In this document: piece by piece, positions 13,449 through 26,058 of the stretch
Numbering within the stretch: the stretch's first letter is position 1
How the letters are laid out: each line of letters opens with the position of its first letter
Assembly (NCBI GenBank): GCA_963920575.1
Contig: OY986973.1
Span: 22,425,851 to 22,489,850, forward strand
Origin: Narthecium ossifragum
Lineage: Eukaryota; Streptophyta; Magnoliopsida; Dioscoreales; Nartheciaceae
Direction of reading: 5' to 3'
DNA: 64,000 nucleotides
Notes under the pieces: generated by a model
Database searches by the model: none
What the model saw: only the letters and a program-made list of their open reading frames with translations
Told to the model about the DNA's origin: nothing
Made by a program: the position numbers and the translations under genes

Positions 13449-16090
13449 ATGGATAGTATTGAAATTGTTGACAATGATGACAGTATTGAAATAGATGATA
13501 CTGAAGAGCATGGAGCATCTGCATCAGCTGAAAATGACAAATCTGGTAAGCGAAAGAGAAAACTTACCTCACCTATTTGGAGTCATTTTCATAGATTGCC
13601 TATGGGACCTGATAAGATACAAAAATGCAAGTGTAAGAAATGTGGGGCATAATATATGGCTAATTCTAGCCATGGGACTAGTAATATGAAACGTCATATC
13701 AAGATTTGTCCAAAAAATGATACGCGTGATGTAGCTCAAATGCTCTTGTCCCAATCTGAAGGATCTATGTCTTTGAGATCGTCTAAACTAGATGCTAATA
13801 CTGTACGTGAGTTGATGACTAAGGCAGTTATTATGCATGATTTGCCATTTAGTTTTGTTGAGTACGAGGGGATTAAAGATCTTTTTGGATATATATGTCC
13901 AGATATACAACTAATGACTAGAAATACTTGCAAGGCTGATGTGTTGAAGTTGTATAAGAGAGAAAAGAGAAGAGTCGCAAATAAATTTCAATCTATACCA
14001 GGAAGGATTTCTTTGACATCTGATTTGTGGACCTCCATAGCAACAGATGGTTATCTTTCTCTGACAGCCCATTTTGTTGACACTGATTGGCAATTACAAA
14101 AAAGAATCATAGGATTTTGTTTTATGCCTCCTCCACATAATGCTGTTGGTTTATCTGAGAAAATATTTGCTTTGTTGAATGAGTGGGGAATTGTGGGAAA
14201 GCTATTTTCTATAACTTTGGATAATGCTTCCGTGAATTTTTCGTTCGTTGGGTTGTTGAGAAGCAAGCTTATGTTGAATGATGCCCTTTTATGCAATGGT
14301 CAATTCTTTCATGGTCGTTGTTGTGCACACATTCTCAATTTGATTGTTCAAGATGGATTGAAAGAGATTGATGAATCTATACTAAAGATTAGGGAGACAG
14401 TCAAGTATATCAAGGGTTCTCAAACAAGAAAAGATAAGTTCTTGGAATGTATCAGCCAAGTGTGTCTACAAGCTAAAAAAGGTTTACGCCAAGATGTTCC
14501 CACAAGGTGGAACTCTACTTACCTTATGCTTGAGAGTGCTATTTTTTATCGACGTGCTCTAACTCATTTACAGCTCAGTGATTCCAACTACAAGTATTAC
14601 CCATCACAAGAAGAGTGGAATAAAGTAGAAAAAGTTTGCAAATTTTTGGCTATTTTCTATACTACCACTTGCATTTTTTCTGGCTCCAAGTATCCCACAG
14701 CCAACTTATACTTCCCTCAAGTTTTCCTCATTCAAGTTACTTTGATCAAAGGGAAGGAAGATTCTGATGTTTTGGTGCGCGGAATGGCTATAAAAATGTT
14801 AAGTAAATTTGAAAAGTATTGGTCAGATTATAGTTTGATTCTTGCCATAGCCTGTGTATTGGATCCTCGATTCAAAATTCAATTCATCGAATTCTCTTAT
14901 CAAAAGTTATATGGCAGCGATTCACTTGAAATGAAGGAAGTTCGGGAGAAATTATTTTATCTCTTTGATGCATATATGCATACTTATGGTAAAACAGTAC
15001 CTCATTCAAGGGGGTCTATTGCAACTCGAGATGCCTCTACTTCTAGTATTAATGAAGGTCTTTATTCTAAGGAGTGTGAAGATATTATGAAGGTATGTAA
15101 ATTTTTCATTCATAAAGTTTATATATACATGTGTATTCTATTTCTTTGAATGAATGGAAATTTTTATGCTGTCACTTTGTGTTTTTATTTTCTCTCATTG
15201 ATATGTATATGCATACTTGTACGTTAGAAATTTTTATGCTGTTAATGAATGTTTCTATTTTTTGAATGAATAGAAATTTTTCATTCATAAAGTTTATACA
15301 TACATGTGTATTCTATTTTTTTGAATGAATGGAAATTTTTATGCTTTTAATGAAAGTCTGCATACACTTAAAAGCATGTTCATTCCTTGAGTCATGACAT
15401 AGAAAGACAATAACATCATGCTCTGATGTGCTATGAAGTTGAGGCAGAACACTTAAAAGTAAAAAATGTCATGTAGTGATGTTGTGAAGTTCCTATTTTG
15501 GTCATAAATAACTGCAGCAGTCTTTCATGATTAGCATAGATAACTGCATATTTTCTTTGAATGAATGGAATTTTGATATGAAATATTCTATATTATGTAG
15601 GACTTTGATTCTTATCAAGTTCAAGATTTTCTATCTACTACTCAAAAGTCTCAATTGGAGCTTTATCTTGATGAGCCAATAGTGGATAGAAGGGAAGATA
15701 TTAATGTTCTTCACTTTTGGAGGGCTAATCAATATAGATATCCTGAACTTTCACTCATGGCTCGTGACATATTATCTATACCTGTTTCAACGGTTGCTTC
15801 CGAATCTGCTTTCAGTGGTGGTGGTAGAGTGCTAGATCAATACCGTAGTGTGCTTAAGCCTGATGTAGCTGAGGCTTTAGTTTGTACACGTGATTGGTTA
15901 TATGGTCACAAAGGTAAGCTAGCAAGTAGCAGCTGATTAAATTAAGTTATTATTAAATTGTCTATCATAACTCATTTATACATATCATGCAGACAATTCG
16001 ACTCCTTTGGATGATCTTACTGAGGATGTGATGACTTCAACATTCGGCAATGATGGCGAAGAATCGGGACAATGCTCCACCACTACTTAG
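13449..16090 (+). pseudogene. hAT (Ac-like) transposase with BED finger, premature stop
   Basis: Three exons can be joined: 13449-15092, 15601-15913 and 15993-16090, ending in TAG. The N-terminus has a BED zinc finger (KCKCKKCG, then HGTSNMKRHIKIC), the middle an RNase H-like transposase body, and the end the hAT dimerisation domain (about 15690-15905, with ILSIPVSTVASESAFSGGGR). A single in-frame TAA at 13650-13652 splits the BED finger between its cysteine pair and its histidine pair; everything downstream stays open in the same frame. The ATG at 13449 follows a splice-acceptor-like CTGCAG, so a leader intron is likely. It could still supply a BED-less protein from the ATG at 13656. Confidence 0.88.
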
Positions 16091-16647
16091 TATTTATATT
16101 TTGATCCTATGAAACGATATGGTTGAAGTTACTTATCTATGTGTTGAAGTTACTAAGGATTTATTTTGATTTGGTTGTAATTTGATATGGTTGTTTGTCT
16201 ATGGTTGTAATTTGATTTAGTTGTTTGTCTATGGTTGTAATTTGATTTAGTTGTAGTTTGAATGTTTAATCTAGTTGTAATTTGATCTGATTGTTATTTA
16301 ATTTAGTAATTTGATATTTTAAATGGCTGTTAAACAGGGTTGACCCGTTCTGACCCGACCCGACCCGACCCGTTTAATAAACGGGTTAGGCGGGTCGGGT
16401 CGGGTTGACCCGTTTATAAACGGGTCGGGTTTGGATTGATAAACCTGACCCGTTTAATAAACGGGTCGGGTTCGGATTTGGCTTTTCTTAAACGGATCAG
16501 TACCATATCCGACCCGAACCCGACCCGCGAACCGAATTGCCACCCCTACTCTGCCGTCGTCTCCGAGCCACAGCGCGCCCGTCTTCTAGCTTCTTTTTAG
16601 TGGGCCCATCTTTTTCGTTTCCCACATTACCCCCGTCCTCGGTCCCG

Positions 16648-19600
16648 ATGCCGGAGAACCCGCCGGCCGCCAACCGCGGCGCTTCCGCTGCTCCGCTGGA
16701 GCATGATACCTTTCCTCCACCGTGGTCGTCTTCTTATAGTTCCACAAATACCCCTGGGAGGGGTGGAGACTTCGATCGCGTCCTCTTCCATAACCTAGTG
16801 GAGATGGTTCCGCTCGTTGAGTCCCTTATGGTATCCATCCGCCTCTTCTTCTCGATCTCACTCTATGTAGTTTATATATTCTTCGATTTTAGATCAATTC
16901 GTTGGGAATGTTGTTCCAGGACCGGAGGGTGGCGCCGTCGTATACTCGGCGGGCCTCGGTGACCTTTACGCCTGCGCCTTCTCAGCAGCAGAAGGTAAGG
17001 GTTTTGTTCGTTTTGTGTCATGTGACCAATTTTTTCTTCAATTTTGAGAATTATTTGTGTGTTTATTAAGGTGTGGGATAGAGTGGGGATTATCAGTTCA
17101 ACTGTATAGCCGTCATCTGGGTGGATATTTATAACTTTTGTGATGTCACTCATGCGCATCAGTCAAAAATAGCTTTTCTTTGCTGTTCTAATATCTTGGA
17201 GATTTGGTGGAAAAATTTGAGCTTGTTTTTGGTGATAAAAGAATGGCGGATCTTGTGACCTCCATGAGGCAGATAATCCAAATAACTCGATCTGAATCTT
17301 ACATGGAAATTTGGTCTTGCGTGTAGTTGTTAACATGCAAAATGTTATGGAAAGCAAATGTGGATCCTTGAGTTTTGATCCTGTAAATCTAATTCTCGCT
17401 AAAGAGCAACTATGCTAAATTTGGATATCTCAGCCAGAATTTGATAAAAATACTCAGAACAGGGTCTATGCCGAGTATCGGCATGACACAAGTCGCTGGC
17501 ACTGTAATGTTTGGTTTAACCTGCTCTTTGTAGAGTAAATTAGGACGCAATAACTTTGTTTTCTTTAGTTTTATAATTAAGGCATTTTTTTTATCCAGAA
17601 TGGAAGCCCATGATCCTCAGTTGATCAACTGTGGCTAGTGCAGGTTCTTAACCCCAAAGGCAGAAAAACAGCTCACACTTTTTCAGCCAAAAAGCATGGG
17701 GACCGTGGAGATAATGGCTCAACCAATCATGGTTATAGTGGAGATGATGCTGCAGATGACTTCTCAATTTTCTCGTCCCGGCCATTGACTGAAGAAGAGA
17801 TTCAGGAGAATAAGGAGGAGATGGCTATGTTGCAGGAACAGCTGGATGAGCTTAGCAAGAAATTGTTGGAGAAAGATGAAGCGTTGAAATCAGTAGAGGA
17901 TTCACTTGGTCAGATGAGCTCACTTTGTGCAAAAGTTGATGAAATGAGGCGCCAAATCACTGAAAAGGATACATTAATTAATTCTGCAAAATCACAAGTA
18001 TCAAATACTAATGTATGTGCTTTAGTAAATGTATCATGCCACACTTCTCTTGATTTTCAAAATTGTTACCTTTTCCTTATGTTCATCAACCAGGATATTA
18101 TCTTTTGATCTTGAGCGTATCTTAAATTTGATATGAGAGGAGAATTCCCATGTTGAATGAAAGAGCTTGACCCTGGATTTCCCGACGAGCTTGAATTGCA
18201 TGTACTGATTAGGCAAAAGTGTATGGTTCTATCCCAACAGATGACAATTTGCCCCCTGATTAGGCAAAAGTGTATGGTCGTAGAACTAATTGGAAAGTTT
18301 TGTCTTTCTGGGCACCAATTTACAGATGATTGCTGTGTCATGGACATGTTTGTGCATACTACCACATTTCGTCTCATCCATGTTTTGGACGTAGTGTATT
18401 TCTCTTGTTAATCACCATCTTTTATGCACCTTAAGCATCACTTGTACCTTCAATTACTTGAGGCCTTCTCCATATGTGGTATAAGATGACCATGTGGCAT
18501 TCTGTATATCCTGGTCTGTTCCTAATAGCTAGCTGTCCTCTATAAGTGTGCAAAATGAGTAATGCTCTTGTAGAGGATTCGCCTTTTTGAACTTGGCTTC
18601 TGTGTGCTGTGATATTTTCATGACTTATGGACATTATCTTATGCATGACCTAGGCATCTAGTTTATTATGAGTGTCATATAGATGGTTAAAATATAAAGT
18701 TGAAATTTATCTGATCAAACATATTAATGAACTACTCAATTAAGGGCTAATGTCCTATCTGTTTATTCACAGATTAAGCTCACAGACAAACAAGCAGCTT
18801 TGGAGAAATTAGAATGGGAGGCAAGGACATCAAATCAAAACCTTGGGGAGCTTCAGGATGATCTAGAGTCCGTGGGGTTTGAAATAAATGCATTTATGCG
18901 CTTTTTTGAAGAACTATCCAAGAGTGATTCTTTTGCACACTCTGACGTTGAGATTACATCTTTGGACAATTTCGCACAGATTCCATACATAGTAAGCTTT
19001 GCTTCAGTAGTGTAGACTAGAGCACATCTTGTTTCTCCTTTATCTCTGCTATGTCAATAAGAGCTGAAAGGGTCACTAAATATTCTATAAATAGGTAGTG
19101 TGTGCGTGTTCAAAAGATTGTGTCCAATGCACTACATAGCTTTGTTGAATACTGCTTCTTCTTGTTGTTGTTGGTGGAAATAGATCTATGTTTTGATAAT
19201 GCTGCATCAGTCTCTAGTATATCTATTGAGCAAAACCTATGACTACCTTAGATTCGAATGACTCCTCTCTGTCCTCAGATCTGCTTGTAGTTGATTTTTT
19301 CTGTATGTTACATAGATATTGCATCTCTACTGCTTGTTGCATCTAGCTGTCATATAGAAGCTTTGGAGTCCAGGAAACAGAATCAAATTCAAGCTGCATA
19401 GAGGTTGTAGAGAAGTTGGATACATGATAATTTACTTGCTGTTCTTTATTTTCTGGCTAATACTTGTCTTTCTGTAGGAAGGGGATATCCTTCATCAGAA
19501 CTAGCGTTCATCTCAACACAGCGTTCTAGTTTTGTCATTCCAAATCATGTTGTTATACCCTGTTACTCCTAGGGATACCCTTCACCAAGGAACTTTTCTA

Positions 19601-19992
19601 GCTCTCATTTCATCTAAAAATCCTTCTTTCCAGTAGCCTCATTACTTTTAACAAAGGAGAATCAATTTAAATAGAAAGTTTGTTCCCACGACAACTAATG
19701 CTTGATGTGCAAATTGATGGTCCATAACTTGTTATTTGTTCTCACTGGCTTCTGAATGAATCATCTGATGTGAATTTTTGTCCTTATTTTCATTTCTCTT
19801 TTATGTCGAGTCCAAAGAGGCTAACGTGCTGTATGAAAACAGGATAATATTGGTGAAATGGAGATGGAAAAAATAGAAGAGGCAAGAATAGCCTACACAG
19901 TAGCATTGGAAGCTGCGAGAGAGGAACCATCTGTGGAGTCATTAGCTGCTGCAGCTGAAGCCAGGCAAAGGCTTCAAGCTCTTGTGCTCTAA
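16648..19992 (+). CDS. MPB2C-like microtubule-associated movement protein-binding protein
   Basis: Five exons join in frame: 16648-16830, 16920-16994, 17644-18012, 18773-18991 and 19843-19992, giving 331 residues, close to Arabidopsis MPB2C. The family signature DRVLFHNLVEMVPLVESL ends exon 1. A basic segment follows in exon 2 and an acidic linker plus a long coiled coil in exons 3-4 (about residues 134-245, containing KQAALEKLEWEA). The C-terminus has the conserved EEARIAYTVALEAAREE. The start was chosen at the ATG that gives a family-like short Pro/Ala-rich N-terminus; the frame stays open 37 codons upstream but would run into the transposon end. In other plants MPB2C is a microtubule-associated protein that binds viral movement proteins and KNOTTED1-type homeodomain proteins. 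Its promoter is displaced by the hAT insertion 99 bp upstream. Confidence 0.92.
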
Positions 19993-21195
19993 TGTAACTT
20001 TAGGAACCACATGTAAATTTTCTGAAAGAATCGCTTGCTGGTTGCGCTAGTCTGAGATACTGCTTTATCTGTTTCATGCGGACTCCCATCTCACTCACAT
20101 TTCCTTGACCAGACTGGTGGTTTTGATAATAGTGCCATCACTTCTTCTTTATTGTTCCTTTTCGAGAAGAATAGTATCGCCATTACTTCCTGCTTATGAT
20201 TCTTCAAGTGGTACAATACCTCAACTTGTGGTCAATGTGGATGATGAACCTGTCCAATTTGAATGTAGCTTTTTTGGTTCATCTGGAATGAGTTCAAACA
20301 GAAATAGATGTGATGCAGCTTTTGTTATTCCGATTGCCCATGGATATTGCTATCCTGTATATGATGTTTAGTGGTGGATGTGTCGAACTACATAGTTTAC
20401 ATTGTTAATTCCATCTGTAGGAAAATTTTGCTTCGAATCAGCTGTTGGACTCCGTAAGTTAGTGAATCCCTGAAACTGAAAGCCATGTTAACTTCGAAGA
20501 ATGCCTGCCTTTTGGATCTTGCTCTATATCTTCTACAATTAATGCTTAGACTTATGTATTCTGAGAAACTGATCAATGTCACTTCTCAGAGCATTGACTG
20601 GCATTCTATCCAGGTATTGTTGAACAGTTAGGTGGCCAGACACGTCAATTGCCATCTGAATTCAATCAATAATCCATTCAGTTTCAACTTCAGGTTGTGT
20701 ACTATTAATGTCAATCACTAAAAAATGTTGAACCAGAATAGATCGGTAGCTTTGGGAGATGAATGGAACATCATGATCAACAACTTTTCAGCAGGGTGCT
20801 CAGCACCTGGAATGGTTAAGACCTCTTGTAGAAGAAGAGGTCACAGGTACCAATCAGCTCTTTGACATCTTTCGGATCCTAAATCGATCAAAAATCTGAA
20901 GTAAATTGACAAATAATTTTTCAGCATTAGGTAGCAGGAAAACTCTGGTAGGAAACAGTTGATATTTATTAAAAGGGAGGAAGGAATACAAGTGAAATGA
21001 TCTCCAGTTGCTGCTTAGTCGAAGCTGATATTTTATTTAAAAGTCTAATACATCAACCAACAAGAAGCCACTTACAACGTGCTTCTCGTCTACGAGAGCG
21101 TGCGGCTAAGAAAACAAAGCTTTTTACATATTCACTAGCTTGAGACGTATGCTAGCAGAAAACGACTGGATCCATAGCAATTGTATCATTAATAA
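19993..21195. other. intergenic region between convergent MPB2C and GEK1
   Basis: The 3' ends of both genes must lie here. Short open frames show no recognisable protein. I see no transposon ends and no RNA gene. Confidence 0.5.
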
Positions 21196-24100
21196 TCAAC
21201 TTAAGAAGTCCTCAGCCTTTCCAATCTTTATATTCTGTTCTTCTAAAAACCTTGTGATGGCATTTTTCTGCCAGCTCTTGAAACTCCTGGATACACCAAA
21301 AATGATTAAATTAATTCAAGCATTCACAAACAAAAGAGAGAACCATCGTGGATACCAAGCATAGATGCTTATATGGAAATGGAATGAGAGACCAATTTGA
21401 CTTCTATGTTCTACCAATCTTAAACATAAGACCCACATCTGGACGGCTGTAAACAAAAAGCAAGTTCTTGCTCTGGAAAGGGAAACTATGTTCTGGTTTT
21501 GATTGAACTCAAGGGTAATGCATAAAACTCCTCGGAAAATTCAAGACTTCACAAACATTAAAGTAGAAACTTACTTATTGTCCAGGTGTGCCAAAATTTC
21601 CCCACCTGGGAAAGCTAATTTAGTAGCCTCATATGAAACTTCGATAGCTTGCTTCCATGTTCCACGGATACCATTCTCACTACCTTCTACTTTCTGCTTG
21701 GTAGGATCTTCCATTGGCAAAGAATATCCTGACAGTAGATGGCCGACCCATACNNNNNNNNNNNNNNNNNNNNNNNNNNNNNNNNNNNNNNNNNNNNNNN
21801 NNNNNNNNNNNNNNNNNNNNNNNNNNNNNNNNNNNNNNNNNNNNNNNNNNNNNNNNNNNNNNNNNNNNNNNNNNNNNNNNNNNNNNNNNNNNNNNNNNNN
21901 NNNNNNNNNNNNNNNNNNNNNNNNNNNNNNNNNNNNNNNNNNNNNNNNNNNNNTATTCCATGATTCCATCCTTCCAGCTGCTTTAATTTCATAGTGATTC
22001 CAAATTCTAAATTCTTAATGGAGGATCCCAAGAAGTGCATCCACAACCTAATGAAAGATGTCTAAAAGAGCAAATAAACGTTTCCTTAGGTCAGGCATTT
22101 GCTTCTTGGAACTGGAACATTGTTTAAACTTTAGGTATATTTCTATGAAATCTATAATGATAACAGCAGGATAATACATCTGAAATCAGAGAGTTTACAA
22201 TGCTATGAGCTACTGACAGGTTTCTTCCACTTGTCAGAATATTGTAACGAAAACAATTCAAGAATGCTTTATTTACAAGATTATATAAATCACAGGACTT
22301 AACGGTAACAAAAGTAAGATATATTAACGGGGTTTCTTACCAAACGACATCCATATGACGAGGCACATAATGACCACCTCCGATTCCAAAAAGAACCTTT
22401 TTACTTCCATTGTTCCTGTAACATAACTGATCATGAGCTGTCAATATAAAGGGCAAACAATCAGAGAGCTCAAAATTGTCAAACATGGTAATAAGCTAGC
22501 TCATACACAAAAAAAATCTAAAAGTAAAAGATAAAGATGGAAAAAGCACTAATGTCCATTTGTATTTAGAAAGTTGACAAGTATGAAGGATTCAATGGTC
22601 GCAAAATGTGTAATCCGACTAACTAGCTTTTTAAGCAAATTGTTCAACCATAGAATCCAGAAAATCTCTCAAGTCATTCAACTTTACACTTTTCTGGAAA
22701 CTTTATCTTCCCAAATTACTCTGACTATTTATGTCCACCATTAAAATTAGCATCTCCAAAATTTGTAACTAAGCGACGACTGTTCTTTCTTAAAGATGCT
22801 TTGAATACTTCTCTCCATCAAACTTTTCCTGACATACCTATTCCAGTTTTCAACACCATCACCTCCTCCAAGACCAAGTCCTTCCCAACAAAGCTGCATA
22901 TTCCCATGAAAGTCAATTGACAAAAAGTTTAGTAGGAACAAATTAAAAGTAAGAAAAATATCAGGCCAAAATACTTGAATGCAGAGCACCATAAAGACTA
23001 GATAATTGAGCCACATGAAAAGATTGTCAGAAAGTCAACATATGACAGATGTCTTAGATCACACTGGCTATAGGTCATGTTAGCACAATGTTTCTATCAA
23101 AAGTACTTCAAATCTATAGCACATTAGACATTGCTGACATCTGCAGAGGGTACTATGCTTGTAGGTTGTTGTAACCTTAATTGAACATTCATACATACTC
23201 TCAGGGCACTAAAGCTAGTATTTCAACTCTTCCTTTTTCCATATGGGGTAAACAACTTAAAATCTGATGACTTTATCCTCATGTTCAGTATAATAGTATA
23301 GTGCTCTCCCATAAAGACCCCATTACACTTGCCTGAGTTCATAAATGCAAATTGCAGTTGGATGTTAAAGTAGGCTGAAAAAGAGGAGGCATCATCGGGT
23401 GGAGGGTAATGTGAAGAAGCCATTTTTTCCAAGCTGAAAGAAAGTTAGTGTCATCATGTTTGAGGATTCATTTTACTAGGTAAAGTTGAAGAGGCATATG
23501 TCATGGTCATGCTCATAAACAAAAGGAACAAGGTGGTAAATCCTTTGTAATAGCATGAGAGAGACAAGATATCCCTCTGAGAATGATTATCTGAGGGAAT
23601 TACCTACAAGATCTCAAGAAGCGCCAGATTGGCCCCCACAAGAGTTATGAACAGAAACCGAAACTAAATACAGCAACAGCAGACTATGACATCTTGAAGC
23701 AGAGTTAATTGCTCTGTATAGAGCTTCCTAATTAGTACCAAAAAGGGACTGAAAACTGAAAAATTATAATCATTTCTTCGAATAAATAATGGAAGTCATA
23801 AAGGAAAAGGTTGCACAACACCCAACTAAAGCAATAACTTGAGCAGCATCCTGCCTCCTCCAATACTCTTCGGTGCTACCTGCAAGAGCCGACAGGGAAT
23901 CGTGAACATATGATGAAATAAAGAGTGGTGAGAACCATGGATTTCCATACCGGCCGGTACTGTGCGTACCGGCCGGTTTTTACCGTACTGGTGGCTAACC
24001 GGGACGGTTTTCTCCTCCGGATCGGATTAGGGGGAGACCGGATGTGTACCGGCCGGCTTGGATACAAACTGGCCAGTACACGCCGGTTTGGATGAATACC

Positions 24101-26058
24101 GGCCGGTACAAACCGGCCCTTAAAAAAACCTGAGGAAGAGAGGTGAAGGAGAGGGGGAAGCAAATAGCCAAATTACATAATACAATGACGGCCGCCCATA
24201 TACACCATCATATCCTAAGGTTTCGACACATAGGGTATAGAAAATTATATAAACTACCCCTATCAACAGATCTCAAATCCGTTTTTTGTTCTGGGGGCGC
24301 TGCCCCGGACCCCATCAGCTTTGTGTAGTGCGTCTTGGTCGGGTCCGGAACGATCAGGCTCCACAAACTCAACAAGGAAGAGGGAGGGGAGAAAGAGCGA
24401 AAAATGTATTAAGCTATTATAAATGTAGGAAAATGAAAATGTAGAAAAATTGAAAATAATTGTAAAACTATTATAAATGTAGGAAAATGTATTAAGCTAT
24501 TGCTTATTTTTCATGTATTGTATTATATTACTTTGATAACTTATCACTCTGCTTTTATATAAGAAATGATATTTGGCTAATTAGAGATATTGAATACAAG
24601 TGAATATCAACTTTAATTGTTAATTACATTAGTTAGCTTCAATATATTTCAAATCAAATAAGAAACGAATGAAAAACGCCCTAAAAGAAGCCAAACCAGC
24701 CTTTCATGACCGGTTTGGATGCGTACCGGTCCGGTACGCACTGTACCGGCAGTACGTACCGTACCGGCAGGTGGCCGGAACAGCGCGTACCACCGGGACG
24801 ATAATCCATGGTGAGAACCATAGTGGTGTTACAATGACATTTCATTAGCTGAAACTTCAAGCGAACCAATAGTGACGCTAATTGTGTGGAACTAGATCTT
24901 CAACAAGATAGTTTCCAAAAACACTTCAGCTTTAACCTTCTTGCATCCTCTATCAGCACTAATCATTCTCCTCAGAAGCAACAACAAAAATTAAAAAATC
25001 AAGCTCTTCTAGAAGATTTTCCTTATCATCCCTTCCCTGGCATTCTTCTACAGCCTTTTAAATGAGCATGTCTTAGCAGAGTATCAAACAATAGCCTCCA
25101 GTGTATATTTTGCCGTAATCTTAGCAGGTTTCTATCATTGGAAAACAATCATTAATTCGCTAGTTTACTGTTTACAATCTACAAAATCATATGATTATAG
25201 GAGAAAAAAATCTCTCTACTGAAGAAGTAACTGGTGATTGCAGATATTCTCACCAATCTCCACAAACATAGTTGGCTTACTAACAACAGGACCATGATGA
25301 GTTGCCTCCAGCGTAACCTACACAAACGGAAACCAAATACGCAAAATAGGTATAGCATATCAAGAATCACGAGCAAACAAATAGATCAAAAGAATCAAGA
25401 TATTTGCAACACGTTGCTTAAAATGCATCAAAATTAAGCACAGATGTTGACCAAAAACCTCAAACTCTGGGATGAGGCCGTGGTCCTCAGCGATCTTTCT
25501 AAGCAGCCGAAGCCAAGGGCCGATCCTGGGGTTCGGTGGCCCTGCCCACCCAGGCCGTCCCCCAGACCTAGCCGGCGGCACCTCATCCTCCCTCAAATGC
25601 GGCAAACCTTCAGCACAAGTCCCATCCAACGCCATCACCCAATGACCAAATCAAGAAGTACAAAGAGAGATAAGGGTTACGAGATCGCCACAGACCGATG
25701 GGGTGGACGGTGAGGGCGGGGCGGGAGGAGGCGGCGACGTGGCGGCTGAGGAAGATGAGGTCATCCACGGGCTCCCCGGCGATCTCCTCCCATCGGCGGT
25801 CGAGGTCGTCCTCCGCCGCGATCCACGCGTCGTGCTGCAGGAGGCGCACGTCGCCGTTGGCGTAGCTCGCCATACCGCCCTAGAGGAAATTCAATGACAA
25901 TATTTTAGTATTATAATCGGAAACGTGAGGATTTGGCGAGGGGGACGGAGACCGACGGGGAGGGAGGGACCGGGGGCCCAGGAAGCCATCGAGAGGAGGG
26001 CGGAGGCGGGGCCGATGGAGGCAGGGTCGGCGGTCGTCACTACAATCAGGGTCACCAT
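21196..26058 (-). CDS. D-aminoacyl-tRNA deacylase, GEK1 type
   Basis: GEK1 hydrolyses D-aminoacyl-tRNAs and protects plants from aldehyde/ethanol stress. Nine exons can be placed: 26058-25957, 25879-25696, 25607-25459, 25317-25254, 23879-23827, 22893-22838, 22415-22341, (inside gap)-21575 and 21286-21196, with consistent phases and about 320 residues, the family length. The start at 26058 gives MVTLIVVTTADPASIGPASA. Landmarks are FLSRHVAASSRPALTVHPIG, the motif LEATHHGP, WEGLGLGGGDG, FGIGGGHYVPRHMD, WVGHLLSGYSLPMED and PGGEILAHLD. The first residues of exon 8 are hidden by a run of 200 Ns. The second exon also opens with an in-frame ATG (25873), which a naive gene caller could mistake for the start. 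Convergent with MPB2C. Confidence 0.95.
21754..21953. other. assembly gap (200 Ns) in GEK1
   Basis: The run is exactly 200 Ns, probably a placeholder. It covers the acceptor side and the first few codons of GEK1 exon 8; the visible part resumes at Val-Trp-Val-Gly-His. Any frame drawn across it is an artefact. Confidence 0.98.
23939..24821. mobile_element. non-autonomous hAT-like element in GEK1 intron 4
   Basis: An element of about 870 bp is flanked by the direct repeat TGGTGAGAACCAT (23926-23938 and 24809-24821). If the inverted ends are CATGGATT/AATCCATG, the true target duplication is the 8-bp GTGAGAAC, which fits hAT. Both ends are packed with palindromic ACCGGCCGGTA words, typical subterminal repeats. 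The interior is AT-rich with internally repeated words around TTATAAATGTAGGAAAATG (about 24415-24500) and no coding potential. Confidence 0.8.

Larger units (their letters stand above)
11729..16548 (+). mobile_element. hAT transposon, near-complete, transposase broken by one stop
   Basis: The element is 4.8 kb with inverted ends TAGGGGTGGCAA and TTGCCACCCCTA. Both ends carry dense subterminal copies of AAACGGGT and GACCCG in both orientations, as expected of transposase-binding sites in hAT elements. Inside are a CT-rich leader with an internal duplication and a BED-finger/hAT transposase gene. I could not find a matching 8-bp target duplication: the flanks are TTCTTGAT and CTCTGCCG, so a flank may have been altered after insertion. 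It lies between BIG and MPB2C and its right end is 99 bp from the MPB2C start codon. Confidence 0.9.

Noticed and set aside
16537..16647. Extended MPB2C N-terminus upstream of 16648
   Set aside because: The 37 extra codons would begin inside the hAT terminal repeat (CTG at 16537) and have no family similarity.
21503..21994. Open frames on both strands across 21754-21953
   Set aside because: They read through the run of Ns and are artefacts of the gap.
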